Shown: positions 35,667 to 44,074, counted from the stretch's first letter. The stretch is DNA of 64,000 bases from Brachyspira sp. G79 (GCF_002379365.1 NZ_JQIU01000008.1:2031816-2095815), one strand, 5' to 3'. Program-made: numbers and translations. The notes: generated by a model not told the origin, from the sequence alone.

Positions 35667-37277
35667 ATGAATGAACATAACTCTAAACAAAGATATCTTG
35701 GCGAATTTTATACACCGCTTAATTTTGCTAATAAGGCTATGCATTATATTTATGATGTAATAGATGAAAAAGAACTTAAAAGCGGTAAATACAGAATATG
35801 GGATATGGCATGCGGAAGAGGTAATTTAGAATATTATCTTGATAAAGAATGCTATAAGTATTTGTATATGTCTACAATAGATAATGATGATATAGATTAC
35901 TGCCGAACTCATTTTGAATGTTCATGTTTATTTCAGTATGATTATTTAAATGATGATATAGAAGATAATTCTTTTAATTATAAAAAACTTCCTCAAAAAC
36001 TTCAGAATGATTTAAATAATAAAAATATAAAATGGCTTATACTTATAAATCCGCCTTATGCTACAAGTCAAGTTGCAGGAGCTAATTCTAAAAGCAAAAA
36101 AAGTGTAAGTATAAGCAAAATAAGAAATATTATGCATAGAGAAAAATTGGGTACTGCTTCAAGAGAACTTTATGCACAGTTTTTGTTTAGAATACATAAA
36201 GAGTTAAAAAATAATGTTTATCTTGCTTTATTTTCAAAGACTAACTATATAAAGTATGATAACAATGAAAAGTTTAGAGATAAAGTATGCAGTTATAAGT
36301 TTAAAAAAGGATTTATATTTTCATCTTCAAATTTTGATAACACATCAAAAACAACTCCTTTTCCAGTAAGTTTTATAATATGGAAAATAGATAAAAAAGA
36401 AAATATAAAAACACAAAATATAATATTAGATGTATTAGATGATGACAGCAATTTCTTGTATAAAAAAAATTACAGTGTGGTAGACAGCAGTCAACTTCTT
36501 AATAAATGGATAAATAGGGTAAGAACTTCAAAAACCTTTGTGCCTTTATCATCGGCTATAAAAGTAAAAAATGATGGAAAAGATATAAGAGATAAAGTAT
36601 GCGATGGATTTATAGGATCCCTTATGAGCTGCGGAAGTGATTTGCAAAAACAAAATCTTACTGCGGTATTTTCTGCTCCTCAGGCTTCGGCAGGCTCTCT
36701 CTCCATTACAAAAGAAAATTTTGAAAAGGCTATGATTATACATGCTGTAAGAAGATGTGCAAAAGTAGATTGGCTTAATGGAAGCGATCAGTTCTCTATA
36801 CCTAAAAAAGAACTTCAAAAAACTTTTATACTAGACTGTGTGGTATGGACTTTATTTTCTACTTCAAATCAAAGCTCAGCTATGGATAATATTATTTATA
36901 AAGATAAATATTATCGAATAATTAATCATTTTTATCCTTTTGATTATAAAGAAGTATGTTCTAATTGCAGCATTTTCGAATACAATAATGAAAAAAGGTT
37001 TGCTTTTCTTTATCTTAAAGAAAATAAAAGATACGTTTCAGACGAGGCATTTGAACTTATCAATGCTTCTAAAGAACTTTATGAGTATTTTTATTCTAAT
37101 ATAAATAAAATAAACACTGATAAGTTTAAAATAAGTTTATGGGACAGCGGATTCTGGCAGATAAGAAAATCTCTCAAAGATGCAAAATTAGCTTCAGACA
37201 TTTTGAAAAATATAAAAAGTAAAAGAGAAGCCCTAAAGAAAAATATCTTAAAAGAGATAAATAATTTTATAAGCTAA
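35667..37277 (+). CDS. Solitary N6-adenine DNA methyltransferase-like protein
   Basis: 536 residues. It starts near GEFYTPLNFANKAM (motif X-like), followed by motif I DMACGRGNLEYYL (about 50-62) and motif IV NPPYAT (about 130), which mark an N6-adenine methyltransferase. Residues about 300-536 would hold target recognition but match nothing recognised. No restriction nuclease, specificity subunit or phage gene is adjacent. It could be an orphan regulatory methylase, a remnant of a restriction system, or part of one encoded elsewhere. It converges with ddl, leaving 18 bases between the stop codons. A family A repeat lies upstream. Confidence 0.75.
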   Translation: MNEHNSKQRYLGEFYTPLNFANKAMHYIYDVIDEKELKSGKYRIWDMACGRGNLEYYLDKECYKYLYMSTIDNDDIDYCRTHFECSCLFQYDYLNDDIEDNSFNYKKLPQKLQNDLNNKNIKWLILINPPYATSQVAGANSKSKKSVSISKIRNIMHREKLGTASRELYAQFLFRIHKELKNNVYLALFSKTNYIKYDNNEKFRDKVCSYKFKKGFIFSSSNFDNTSKTTPFPVSFIIWKIDKKENIKTQNIILDVLDDDSNFLYKKNYSVVDSSQLLNKWINRVRTSKTFVPLSSAIKVKNDGKDIRDKVCDGFIGSLMSCGSDLQKQNLTAVFSAPQASAGSLSITKENFEKAMIIHAVRRCAKVDWLNGSDQFSIPKKELQKTFILDCVVWTLFSTSNQSSAMDNIIYKDKYYRIINHFYPFDYKEVCSNCSIFEYNNEKRFAFLYLKENKRYVSDEAFELINASKELYEYFYSNINKINTDKFKISLWDSGFWQIRKSLKDAKLASDILKNIKSKREALKKNILKEINNFIS

Positions 37278-37295
37278 CCGTCCCATAATTTATCT

Positions 37296-38261
37296 TTATT
37301 TAAGAAGTCCTAAAATATATAAAGCAATATCCTCAAATTCAATACCGCAGCTTTTTGCCATAGCAGGTATATCAGAAGTATCAGTCATACCGCTTTGAGT
37401 ATTAACCTCCATCAAATAAACTTCATCATTAACAATAATAGCATCTATTCTTGAAAGACCGCCGCAGCCTAAAACTGTATATGCTCTCTTGCATGTTTCT
37501 ATAACTTTATTTTCAATCTCTTTTGAAATTTTCGCAGGAACTTCTAATTCTGTTTTACCAGGTGTGTATTTAGCATCATAATCGTATATTTCATTTTTTG
37601 AATTAATACCAAGTATAGGAAACACATAAATATCATCTTCTTCTTTTACCAAACCTACAGTTATTTCTTTACCTTTTATATAAGGTTCTAAAAAATAATT
37701 ATTAATATCCTCTATTTTTTTTAAAGTATTATCAAACTCTTCTTTAGTTTTTATTAAAGATACTCCTACACTAGAACCACTTGATATAGGCTTTATTATA
37801 ATAGGAAAGTTTAATCCTCCAGCAGAAGTGTTATTGACATCTTTTACATCTTTAAGAAGTACAAAATCAGCAGTAGATACATTTGAAGATTTCCATATTC
37901 TTTTTGTATAGACTTTATTCATACAAACGGCACTAACCAAAATATTTTCGCCTGTATATTTTATATTAAGGCTTTCCAAAAGTCCCTGTATAGTTCCGTC
38001 CTCTCCAGAAGTACCATGTAGTATATTATAGCAGTATTCTATATTATTTTCTTTAAGAGTTTTTACTAAATCATAAGTGTCCTGAACATCTATAAGTATG
38101 CAATTATCTTTAAGCTCTTCAAAACTCGTTAAAGCTTTATAAACATTCTTACCGCTTCTTAAAGAAACTTCTCTCTCTTCATTTTGTCCGCCATGAAGTA
38201 TTGCTATCTTTTTACTTTTAAATCTGTTTAATATATCTTTTCTTAATTTTTCATTTATCAT
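37296..38261 (-). CDS. ddl: D-alanine--D-alanine ligase
   Basis: 321 residues, the normal length. ATP-grasp fold with LHGGQNEEREVSLRSG at the N terminus, HGTSGEDGTIQGLLE, the KPISSGSSVGV loop and the C-terminal MEVNTQSGMTDTSDIP. The usual MEVNTLPGMT reads NTQSGMT here. It joins two D-Ala for the peptidoglycan precursor in the cytoplasm. A consensus-like promoter at 38349-38377 lies in the left end of a family B repeat. Confidence 0.9.
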   Translation of the reverse strand: MINEKLRKDILNRFKSKKIAILHGGQNEEREVSLRSGKNVYKALTSFEELKDNCILIDVQDTYDLVKTLKENNIEYCYNILHGTSGEDGTIQGLLESLNIKYTGENILVSAVCMNKVYTKRIWKSSNVSTADFVLLKDVKDVNNTSAGGLNFPIIIKPISSGSSVGVSLIKTKEEFDNTLKKIEDINNYFLEPYIKGKEITVGLVKEEDDIYVFPILGINSKNEIYDYDAKYTPGKTELEVPAKISKEIENKVIETCKRAYTVLGCGGLSRIDAIIVNDEVYLMEVNTQSGMTDTSDIPAMAKSCGIEFEDIALYILGLLK

Positions 38262-38348
38262 ATTATTTATCCATTAGTTTTATAGATTTATCGTATAATT
38301 CTGTAATTTTATAATTCAATTTTTTAGATAAAAATAAATAAATTTTAG

Positions 38349-38377
38349 TCTATACTGAAAATTTTTAATTTTGTCAA
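38349..38377 (-). promoter_or_regulatory. Promoter of ddl in a family B left end
   Basis: On the minus strand: TTGACA, spacer AAATTAAAAATTTTCAG (17 bases), TATAGA. The spacer is nearly identical to those ahead of both ankyrin genes and hisH. Confidence 0.65.
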
Positions 38378-38528
38378 TTTTTATGTTGTTCTTTTTCTCG
38401 CAGTACTTCCTTCGGTCGCAAAAGAACTGGGGTGTTACGAAGTACGCAGAGCGGCACGTCTGTGTGCCATCACAAATAATAAAATTTAAAAAACTAGAAT
38501 TGACAAAATATATTTGTTTAGGTATATA
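38349..38528 (+). repeat. Intergenic repeat family B, copy 4 (most compact)
   Basis: 180 bases with promoter-like motifs at both ends pointing outward: the ddl promoter on the left, and TTGACA (38500-38505), 17 bases, TATATA (38523-38528) on the right, next to the stop of the ankyrin gene. The interior is a GC-rich island with CTTCCTTCGGTCGC, CGAAGTACGCAGAGCGG and similar pieces. Confidence 0.7.
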
Positions 38529-38538
38529 TTAAAAAGTA

Positions 38539-39780
38539 TTAATTATATTCTTCAAGAAGCTTAACTATATCATTATTATATTTCTTATTATCTTTTGATT
38601 TTGCCATATCAAGTGCAGTCCTACCATCTTCATCAGTTATAGAAGTATCAGCATTATTTTCTAAAAGTATTTTTACTGCTTCAAATTGATTAGAATGTGC
38701 TGCATACATTGAATTTGCTGCATACATTAAAGCAGTCATTCCATAATCATTGGTATAATTAATATCAGCACCATTTTCTAATAACACATTTATTATATTA
38801 GTGTTTCCGTTATTAGCAGCATGCATTAAAGCAGTATCACCATCTTCATCAGTTATAGAAATATCAGCATTATTTTCTAAAAGTATTTTTGCTGCTTCAA
38901 ATTGATTAAACCTTGCTGCATACATTAAAGCAGTCATTCCATAATAATTGGTATAATTAATATCAACACCATTTTCTAATAACGTATTTATTATATTAGT
39001 GTTTCCTTTATAAGCAGCATAAATTAAAGGAGTCATTTCATCAGTGGTATAATTAATATCAGCACCATTTTCCAATAACATATTTATTATATTAGTGTTT
39101 CCGTTATAAACAGCATTCATTAAAGGAGTAGGCGATATATCATCAATATGTTCATTTTCTATTTCGCATACTGTATTGGCGTCAGCTCCATTTTCAAGTA
39201 AAAATTTTACCATCTCTTCATCATTTAAAGAAACCGCATAAACTAAAGCATTAATTCCGTCAACATTCCTTGCTTCAATGTCAGCACCTTTTTCAATTAA
39301 AAGCTCTGCTATAGCAATATTATGAAAGCTAGCCATAAGAGGAGTAAAGCCTGTAAGTTCTTCTTTTAAATTAATATCCGCATTATTTTCTAATAAATAA
39401 TTTATGATATCAGTTTGCTTATATTTTATAGCTTGTATTAAAGGGGTTGACTTAGAATATTTATCCCCTAAGTTATAATTAACATCTAAACTTTTTGATT
39501 CGATTAATTTTTTGATTGTTTCTAAATCTCCTGATTCTATAAAAGATATAATTTCTTTATCTGTGTATGAATAATATGCTGATTCTTCTGTTTCATTTGT
39601 ATTTATTGATGAATTATTTTCTTCATTATCTGTAGTTTTTAATTCTTTTGTTTTATTTATATTATTATCTGTACTATCATCTAAATTTATAGTTGCTTTA
39701 TCTGTGTTATTATTGTTTGATTCTTTGGTATTGCAAGAAAATATAATTATAGAAAGTAAAAAAATTAATAAATATTTCAT
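38539..39780 (-). CDS. Ankyrin-repeat lipoprotein 1
   Basis: 413 residues. A lipoprotein signal (LLSIIIFSC) is followed by an Asn/Thr/Asp/Glu-rich linker (about 17-75) and about ten ankyrin repeats. Well-formed units are TPLMNAVYNGNTNIINMLLE and TALMHAANNGNTNIINVLLE. The ninth repeat carries a short internal duplication (YAANSMYAAHSNQ). The first about 100 residues are almost identical to ankyrin lipoprotein 2, showing recent duplication. The ankyrin stack probably binds protein at the cell envelope; partner unknown. The promoter at 39818-39846 belongs to a family B end. Confidence 0.88.
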   Translation of the reverse strand: MKYLLIFLLSIIIFSCNTKESNNNNTDKATINLDDSTDNNINKTKELKTTDNEENNSSINTNETEESAYYSYTDKEIISFIESGDLETIKKLIESKSLDVNYNLGDKYSKSTPLIQAIKYKQTDIINYLLENNADINLKEELTGFTPLMASFHNIAIAELLIEKGADIEARNVDGINALVYAVSLNDEEMVKFLLENGADANTVCEIENEHIDDISPTPLMNAVYNGNTNIINMLLENGADINYTTDEMTPLIYAAYKGNTNIINTLLENGVDINYTNYYGMTALMYAARFNQFEAAKILLENNADISITDEDGDTALMHAANNGNTNIINVLLENGADINYTNDYGMTALMYAANSMYAAHSNQFEAVKILLENNADTSITDEDGRTALDMAKSKDNKKYNNDIVKLLEEYN

Positions 39781-39817
39781 AAAGAATATATCCTAATAGC
39801 ATATTTTTTATGAATAT

Positions 39818-39846
39818 ATAATACTGAAAATTTTTAAGTTTGTCAA
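39818..39846 (-). promoter_or_regulatory. Promoter of ankyrin lipoprotein 1
   Basis: On the minus strand: TTGACA, AACTTAAAAATTTTCAG (17 bases), TATTAT. The 5' part of a family B element. Confidence 0.65.
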
Positions 39847-40272
39847 TTTTTTGTTGTTCTTTTTCCTGCCTTCGCTCTGCGGGCTTAAGCAAAATAACCT
39901 TATATCCTCGACAAGCTCGGATACGCTTCGCTAAATTGCAAGTGTTGAAATTATTATTAAATCGTACTAATTATGTTTTATATTATAGAATAGATTATTA
40001 ATTTGGTCTGAAATATAGCCTGCTGTGCCTGCTTCTCTTCGCAGGAGTGGCACGCATAGCGAGGCGGATAGCGTTACAAAAGAACTGGCACACAGTATGG
40101 TGGTAAAGCCCCGCAAATATTTTAAATTTAAAAAATTGTATGCCTTAATACAAACTAATCTAGTATGTAAAACAATATACTTGTTTCAAAAGTCTTTCAA
40201 CGCCGCTGAGTACAGCAAAAAAGTACGGGTGATGCACAATTAATAAATAAAATTAGTTTTGAAACAAGTCTA
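39818..40272 (+). repeat. Mosaic of family B (left) and family C (right)
   Basis: Fills the gap 39781-40310. From the left: family B promoter end, the TATATCCTCGACAAGCT block, a GC-rich island with TTCTCTTCGCAGGAGTGG, and AAATTTAAAAAATT. There the family B right end is missing. A complete short family C copy follows, with termini at about 40173 (ACTTGTTTCAAAAG) and 40270 (GTTTTGAAACAAGTC), about 97 bases long. Confidence 0.55.
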
Positions 40273-40310
40273 ATATTTAATGTTTTATTTATAAAATATT
40301 AATTATATTT

Positions 40311-41315
40311 TTAATATTGTTCTAGAAGCTCAACTATATCCTTATAATCTTCTTCTTTTGCTAGATCAAGTGCAGTCTCCCCATATCCATTAGTTATAGA
40401 AGTATCTGCATTATTTTCTAAAAGTATTTTTGCAGCTTCAAATTGATTAAAACTAGCAGCCATCATCAAAGCAGTCATTCCATAATCAGTGGTATAATTA
40501 ATATCAGCACCATTTTCTAATAACATATTTATTATATTAGTATTCCCTCTATAAGCTGCATTCATTAAAGGAGTAGACGATATGTCAGTATGTTCATTTT
40601 CTATTTCGCATACTGTATTGGCGTCAGCTCCTTTCTCAAGTAAAAATTTTACCATCTCTTCATTATTATAAGTTGAGGCATAAACTAAAGCATTAATGCC
40701 GTCATTATCTTTTGCTTCAATGTCAGCACCTTTTTCAATTAAAAGCTCTGCTATAGTAATATTATGAAGACTAGCCATAAGAGGAGTAAATCCTGAAAGT
40801 TCTGCAGCTAAATTTACATCTGCTCCTAAATCTATAAGTTTATAAACAAGTTCTTCATCATACATAGCTTCTGTTAATGGACTAGAATACCCTAAAGTTA
40901 AATTAACATCTGCATTATTTTCTAATAAATAATTTATAATATTAGTTTGTTTATATTTTATAGCCTCTATTAAAGGTGTTGACTTGGAATATTCATCTAT
41001 TTCTAAATTATAATCAACATCTAAACTTTTTGATTCAATTAATTTTTTGATTGTTTCTAAATCTCCTGATTCTATAAAAGATATAATTTCTTTATCTGTG
41101 TATGAATAATATGCTGATTCTTCTGTTTCATTTGTATTTATTGATGAATTATTTTCTTCATTATCTGTAGTTTTTAATTCTCTTGTTTTATTTATATTAT
41201 TATCTGTACTATCATCTAAATTTATAGTTGCTTTATCTGTGTTATTATTGTTTGATTCTTTGGTATTGCAAGAAAATATAATTATAGAAAGTAAAAAAAT
41301 TAATAAATATTTCAT
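40311..41315 (-). CDS. Ankyrin-repeat lipoprotein 2
   Basis: 334 residues. The same lipoprotein signal and acidic linker as copy 1 are followed by about eight ankyrin repeats. It has one repeat absent from copy 1 (SSPLTEAMYDEELVYKLI) and lacks two or three central repeats that copy 1 has. The genes therefore differ by gain and loss of whole repeats, as expected from recombination between near-identical units. Function unknown; probably exposed at the envelope. The promoter at 41353-41381 is the same as that of copy 1. Confidence 0.88.
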   Translation of the reverse strand: MKYLLIFLLSIIIFSCNTKESNNNNTDKATINLDDSTDNNINKTRELKTTDNEENNSSINTNETEESAYYSYTDKEIISFIESGDLETIKKLIESKSLDVDYNLEIDEYSKSTPLIEAIKYKQTNIINYLLENNADVNLTLGYSSPLTEAMYDEELVYKLIDLGADVNLAAELSGFTPLMASLHNITIAELLIEKGADIEAKDNDGINALVYASTYNNEEMVKFLLEKGADANTVCEIENEHTDISSTPLMNAAYRGNTNIINMLLENGADINYTTDYGMTALMMAASFNQFEAAKILLENNADTSITNGYGETALDLAKEEDYKDIVELLEQY

Positions 41316-41352
41316 AAAGAATATATCCTAATAGCATATTTTTTATTAATAT

Positions 41353-41381
41353 ATAATACTGAAAATTTTTAAGTTTGTCAA
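41353..41381 (-). promoter_or_regulatory. Promoter of ankyrin lipoprotein 2
   Basis: On the minus strand: TTGACA, AACTTAAAAATTTTCAG (17 bases), TATTAT; identical to the promoter of ankyrin gene 1. Confidence 0.65.
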
Positions 41382-41640
41382 TTTTTTGTTGTTCTTTTTC
41401 CTGCATTCGCTCTGCGGGATTCGCCAAAATAACCTTATATCCTCGACAAGCTCGGATACGCTTCGCTAAATTGCAAGTGTTGAAATTATTATTAAATCGT
41501 ACTAATTATGTTTTATATTTAGAATAGATTATTAAATTTAGTATAAAATGCAGCTTTTTCGCTTCCTGCACAATACCTAACGCTACTTCTTTCGGTAGCA
41601 GGGACATATCTAGTAAAAAACACAATAGCTAGAATTTTAT
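41353..41640 (+). repeat. Intergenic repeat family B, copy 6, right end missing
   Basis: Near-identical over its first about 180 bases to 39818-40000, so it was copied together with the ankyrin gene. After the TAAATTTAGTATAAAATGCAG block and a GC-rich island (ACTTCTTTCGGTAGCAGGG) it runs into the Rpn-like remnant without a right end. Confidence 0.6.
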
Positions 41641-41649
41641 ATTTTAAAG

Positions 41650-41787
41650 ATAGAAATAGAAAAAGGAATTAAAAAAGGTATGGGACAAGAAAAAAATTCA
41701 TTGGCAAAATATAAAAAATAAAACATAGATATTAATATTATAAACAAAGTAACAGGTTTGAGTATAGAAGAAATAAAAAACTTGTGA
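41650..41787 (+). pseudogene. Remnant of an Rpn-family (transposase-like nuclease) C terminus
   Basis: Translated from 41650 the frame reads IEIEKGIKKGMGQEKNSLAK, then a stop, then NIDINIINKVTGLSIEEIKN and a stop at 41785-41787. The second part matches the typical C-terminal tail of Rpn/PD-(D/E)XK nuclease family transposases (DINIIxKxTGLSxEEI). No N-terminal part remains. A hairpin (TTCCTGACATTC/GAATGGCAGGAA, 41790-41817) follows directly and may be its old terminator. Confidence 0.6.
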
Positions 41788-41933
41788 GTTCCTGACATTC
41801 GTTAGAATGGCAGGAAATTATTAACGAATAAGTTTTTTATAAATGATAGAAAAATTATAAGAAAAACTTTTAATTCAGATATTTATTTTTTAATTATATA
41901 ATTTCTTATCAGAGATTCAATTATACAAATATA

Positions 41934-42557
41934 TTATATCAAATCTTTAAAACCTCTCAATATATTAAGACCAGTATTTCCGCTTTTCTCTGGGTGAAAC
42001 TGTATGCCGTAAACATTGTCATTTTTTACAACAGCGGGTATTCTCACATCATATTCGCTGTCAGCTATTATACTATCATCACAGTATTTGCCGTAATATG
42101 AATGCACAAAATATACATACTCCATATTATTAATATATTTAAATATTTTATCATCTTTTTTTATATTAAGATTATTCCAGCCCATATGAGGTACTTTCAA
42201 ATCTTTATTTTTCAAATCTTTATCTATAGGACAAATACTTCCATTAATAAGACTAAGACCATTATATTCGCCATATTCATAACTTTTATCAAAAAACATC
42301 TGCATACCTAAACATATGCCTAAAATTAATTTTCCTTTTTTAGCCTCTTCCATTATGGTATGCTTTAATATTCCGCCATTCTTTTTCTCAAGTTTATCTA
42401 TTGCATCTCTAAAAGCTCCTACTCCTGGAAGTATAATTGCATCCGCATTTTTTATTATATTTTCATCATCTGTAAGTTTATTATCTATATCTGTATAATT
42501 AAGAGATGACATAAGTGAAAATAAATTACCTACTCCATAATCTATTATAGCTACCAT
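41934..42557 (-). CDS. hisH: Imidazole glycerol phosphate synthase glutaminase subunit HisH
   Basis: 207 residues. A class I glutamine amidotransferase with GVGAFRDAI, the nucleophile elbow LGICLGMQM (Cys near residue 85), HSYYG and the C-terminal GIQFHPEKSG (catalytic His and Glu). It supplies ammonia to HisF in histidine synthesis. hisF is not in the window; hisC lies about 6 kb away. The promoter at 42595-42623 has the same sequence as that of the ankyrin genes. Confidence 0.92.
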   Translation of the reverse strand: MVAIIDYGVGNLFSLMSSLNYTDIDNKLTDDENIIKNADAIILPGVGAFRDAIDKLEKKNGGILKHTIMEEAKKGKLILGICLGMQMFFDKSYEYGEYNGLSLINGSICPIDKDLKNKDLKVPHMGWNNLNIKKDDKIFKYINNMEYVYFVHSYYGKYCDDSIIADSEYDVRIPAVVKNDNVYGIQFHPEKSGNTGLNILRGFKDLI

Positions 42558-42594
42558 AATATAAATATTATCCTAATTTTTAAAAATATTTTTT

Positions 42595-42623
42595 ATTATA
42601 CTGAAAATTTTTAAGTTTGTCAA
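42595..42623 (-). promoter_or_regulatory. Promoter of hisH
   Basis: On the minus strand: TTGACA, AACTTAAAAATTTTCAG (17 bases), TATAAT. This is a full sigma70 consensus and matches the ankyrin gene promoters base for base in the spacer. The rest of the gap (42624-42880) has only weak resemblance to family B (near 42700-42735). Confidence 0.75.
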
Positions 42624-42888
42624 TTTTTTATTCTTTTTCAGATTACAAAATAATCAAAAAATTGTTGGTAAGAAATAGACTAAATTATATAAATAAGTTA
42701 TCGAATTTACTATAATATATAGTATTTCAAAGAAGTCATGAAGTACATATAATTTTCGCAGATATGAATATGAGGTACTTTATAAACCGAAGATTTATTA
42801 TAAAAAGTGAAGAATTTAAAACTGAATAATAATGAAAAATTGTTTCAATATATAGATAACACATATAAGAAAATAATTATTATAATAA

Positions 42889-42922
42889 AAACGGTACAAA
42901 CTTTTTATGATTTGCACCGTTT
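42889..42922 (-). terminator. Terminator of the 42951-44074 lipoprotein pair
   Basis: AAACGGTACAAA (42889-42900) pairs with TTTGCACCGTTT (42911-42922), one mismatch. On the minus strand a TTTTTATTAT run follows. Confidence 0.75.
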
Positions 42923-42950
42923 ATTTATTATAGCTATTTATACATTTGCA

Positions 42951-43376
42951 TTATGATATCTTTTTGAAAGGCAGCTCTAACATCTCTTCGCTTGTTCCTG
43001 AAGATAAATATAATATACCTCCTGCCAATACATCTGTATAACTATTAAAATGTATCATAAATGTAGAACCTCTACTAGCAATAAAAGAAAATTCAAGTCC
43101 TGTAAAATTAGGAGAAGAAATATTAATTTTACTGCCTTCAGGAATGTATTGAAGACCATTAGAAAATATTAAACTAATAAGATTTCCTTGATTATCCAAT
43201 TCAAATTCTACTCTAATATCATAACTATTATTCATTGTAGCAATAGCTTCATATTTTCCAATTCTTTGAGAAATTGTTAGTTTATTACCTCCGCTTGGAT
43301 TAGTTGAATTGTTACTGCAGCTTAATAAAAGAAAAGAAGCAGTAATTAAAATCATAATTTTCTTATATTTGTTCAT
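42951..43376 (-). CDS. Small lipoprotein, distant relative of the 'SQRAGTY' family
   Basis: 141 residues from the ATG at 43376, chosen because GGAG lies 7 bases ahead; the ATG at 43388 lies within that ribosome binding site. The signal peptide ends LLLSC. The domain begins LTISQRIGKYEA and has strands such as VEFELDNQGNLISLIF, comparable to IPLSQRAGTY and VIVLNDQAQVTSI in the lipoproteins at 3810 and 4717. Function unknown. It starts 20 bases after the neighbouring lipoprotein gene and shares its transcript and terminator. Confidence 0.75.
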   Translation of the reverse strand: MNKYKKIMILITASFLLLSCSNNSTNPSGGNKLTISQRIGKYEAIATMNNSYDIRVEFELDNQGNLISLIFSNGLQYIPEGSKINISSPNFTGLEFSFIASRGSTFMIHFNSYTDVLAGGILYLSSGTSEEMLELPFKKIS

Positions 43377-43396
43377 TTTACTCTCCATAAATTAAT

Positions 43397-44074
43397 TTAT
43401 TGTTTATTAAATATTGTGCCAAGTCCTGTTTGGCTTACAAAGTATAATTGAGTTTTTCCTACTTTATCAAAAGATATAAAATTATAATCACCTAAAATAT
43501 CATACGTGTCAATTTCAGTATTTGATTTCTGAGTATTAAGTGTTACAAATGCAGGCTGTATTGTACTAACAGCATTATCAAATGTATATATAAGACCTCC
43601 TTCAGCGGTAACTTCTATACTATTATTTCCGTTTACATACTTACCAACATAGGCAGATATTCCGCTGTCTGTATTAATATATCCTTCCTTGCATAAAATT
43701 GCTTTGGTTGCAGTTGACCATGCATTCAAATGAAGAAAATTTCCATCAAATATCATAGTTATTAATCTATTTTCAAGTGTATCGGGATTAATATAATGAA
43801 AATTATAAATATCGGCAGAATTCTCTGTTATATCTACAGGCGATATATTAAGAGTTCTAACTCCCAATCCATCTCCATTATCATATACTATAGTTAGAGA
43901 ACTATCACTATTAATTGTTACAGTATTATAGTTCCCTTCTATATTTTGACTTATGTAATTTCCTGCAAATTGAGCAAGATCAGAAATTACAGGATTAGTT
44001 GTTGATGATCCATTATTACAGCTGACAGTGATAATACTTATTACAGACAGACAAATAATAAATATTTTTTTCAT
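43397..44074 (-). CDS. Lipoprotein of unknown function, operon partner
   Basis: 225 residues. The signal peptide (MKKIFIICLSVISIITVSC) has a lipobox ending TVSC. The rest is beta-rich with two similar halves: AQFAGNYISQNIEGNYNTVT near residue 38 and ISAYVGKYVNGNNSIEVTAE near residue 140. This suggests a duplicated domain of the type seen once in the next gene. AGCTCC/GGAGCT ribosome binding site ahead of the ATG. Function unknown. Confidence 0.75.
   Translation of the reverse strand: MKKIFIICLSVISIITVSCNNGSSTTNPVISDLAQFAGNYISQNIEGNYNTVTINSDSSLTIVYDNGDGLGVRTLNISPVDITENSADIYNFHYINPDTLENRLITMIFDGNFLHLNAWSTATKAILCKEGYINTDSGISAYVGKYVNGNNSIEVTAEGGLIYTFDNAVSTIQPAFVTLNTQKSNTEIDTYDILGDYNFISFDKVGKTQLYFVSQTGLGTIFNKQ

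Noticed and set aside
35667-38261. Restriction-modification or defence island
   Set aside because: Only a methyltransferase is present; the flanking genes (copA, ddl) are housekeeping.
40025-40243. 72-residue open frame in the gap between the ankyrin genes
   Set aside because: Runs across the junction of family B and family C pieces; no start signal.
38539-41315. Ankyrin lipoproteins as an effector or toxin/immunity pair
   Set aside because: Both are lipoproteins with the same architecture and no toxin domain; duplication explains the pair.
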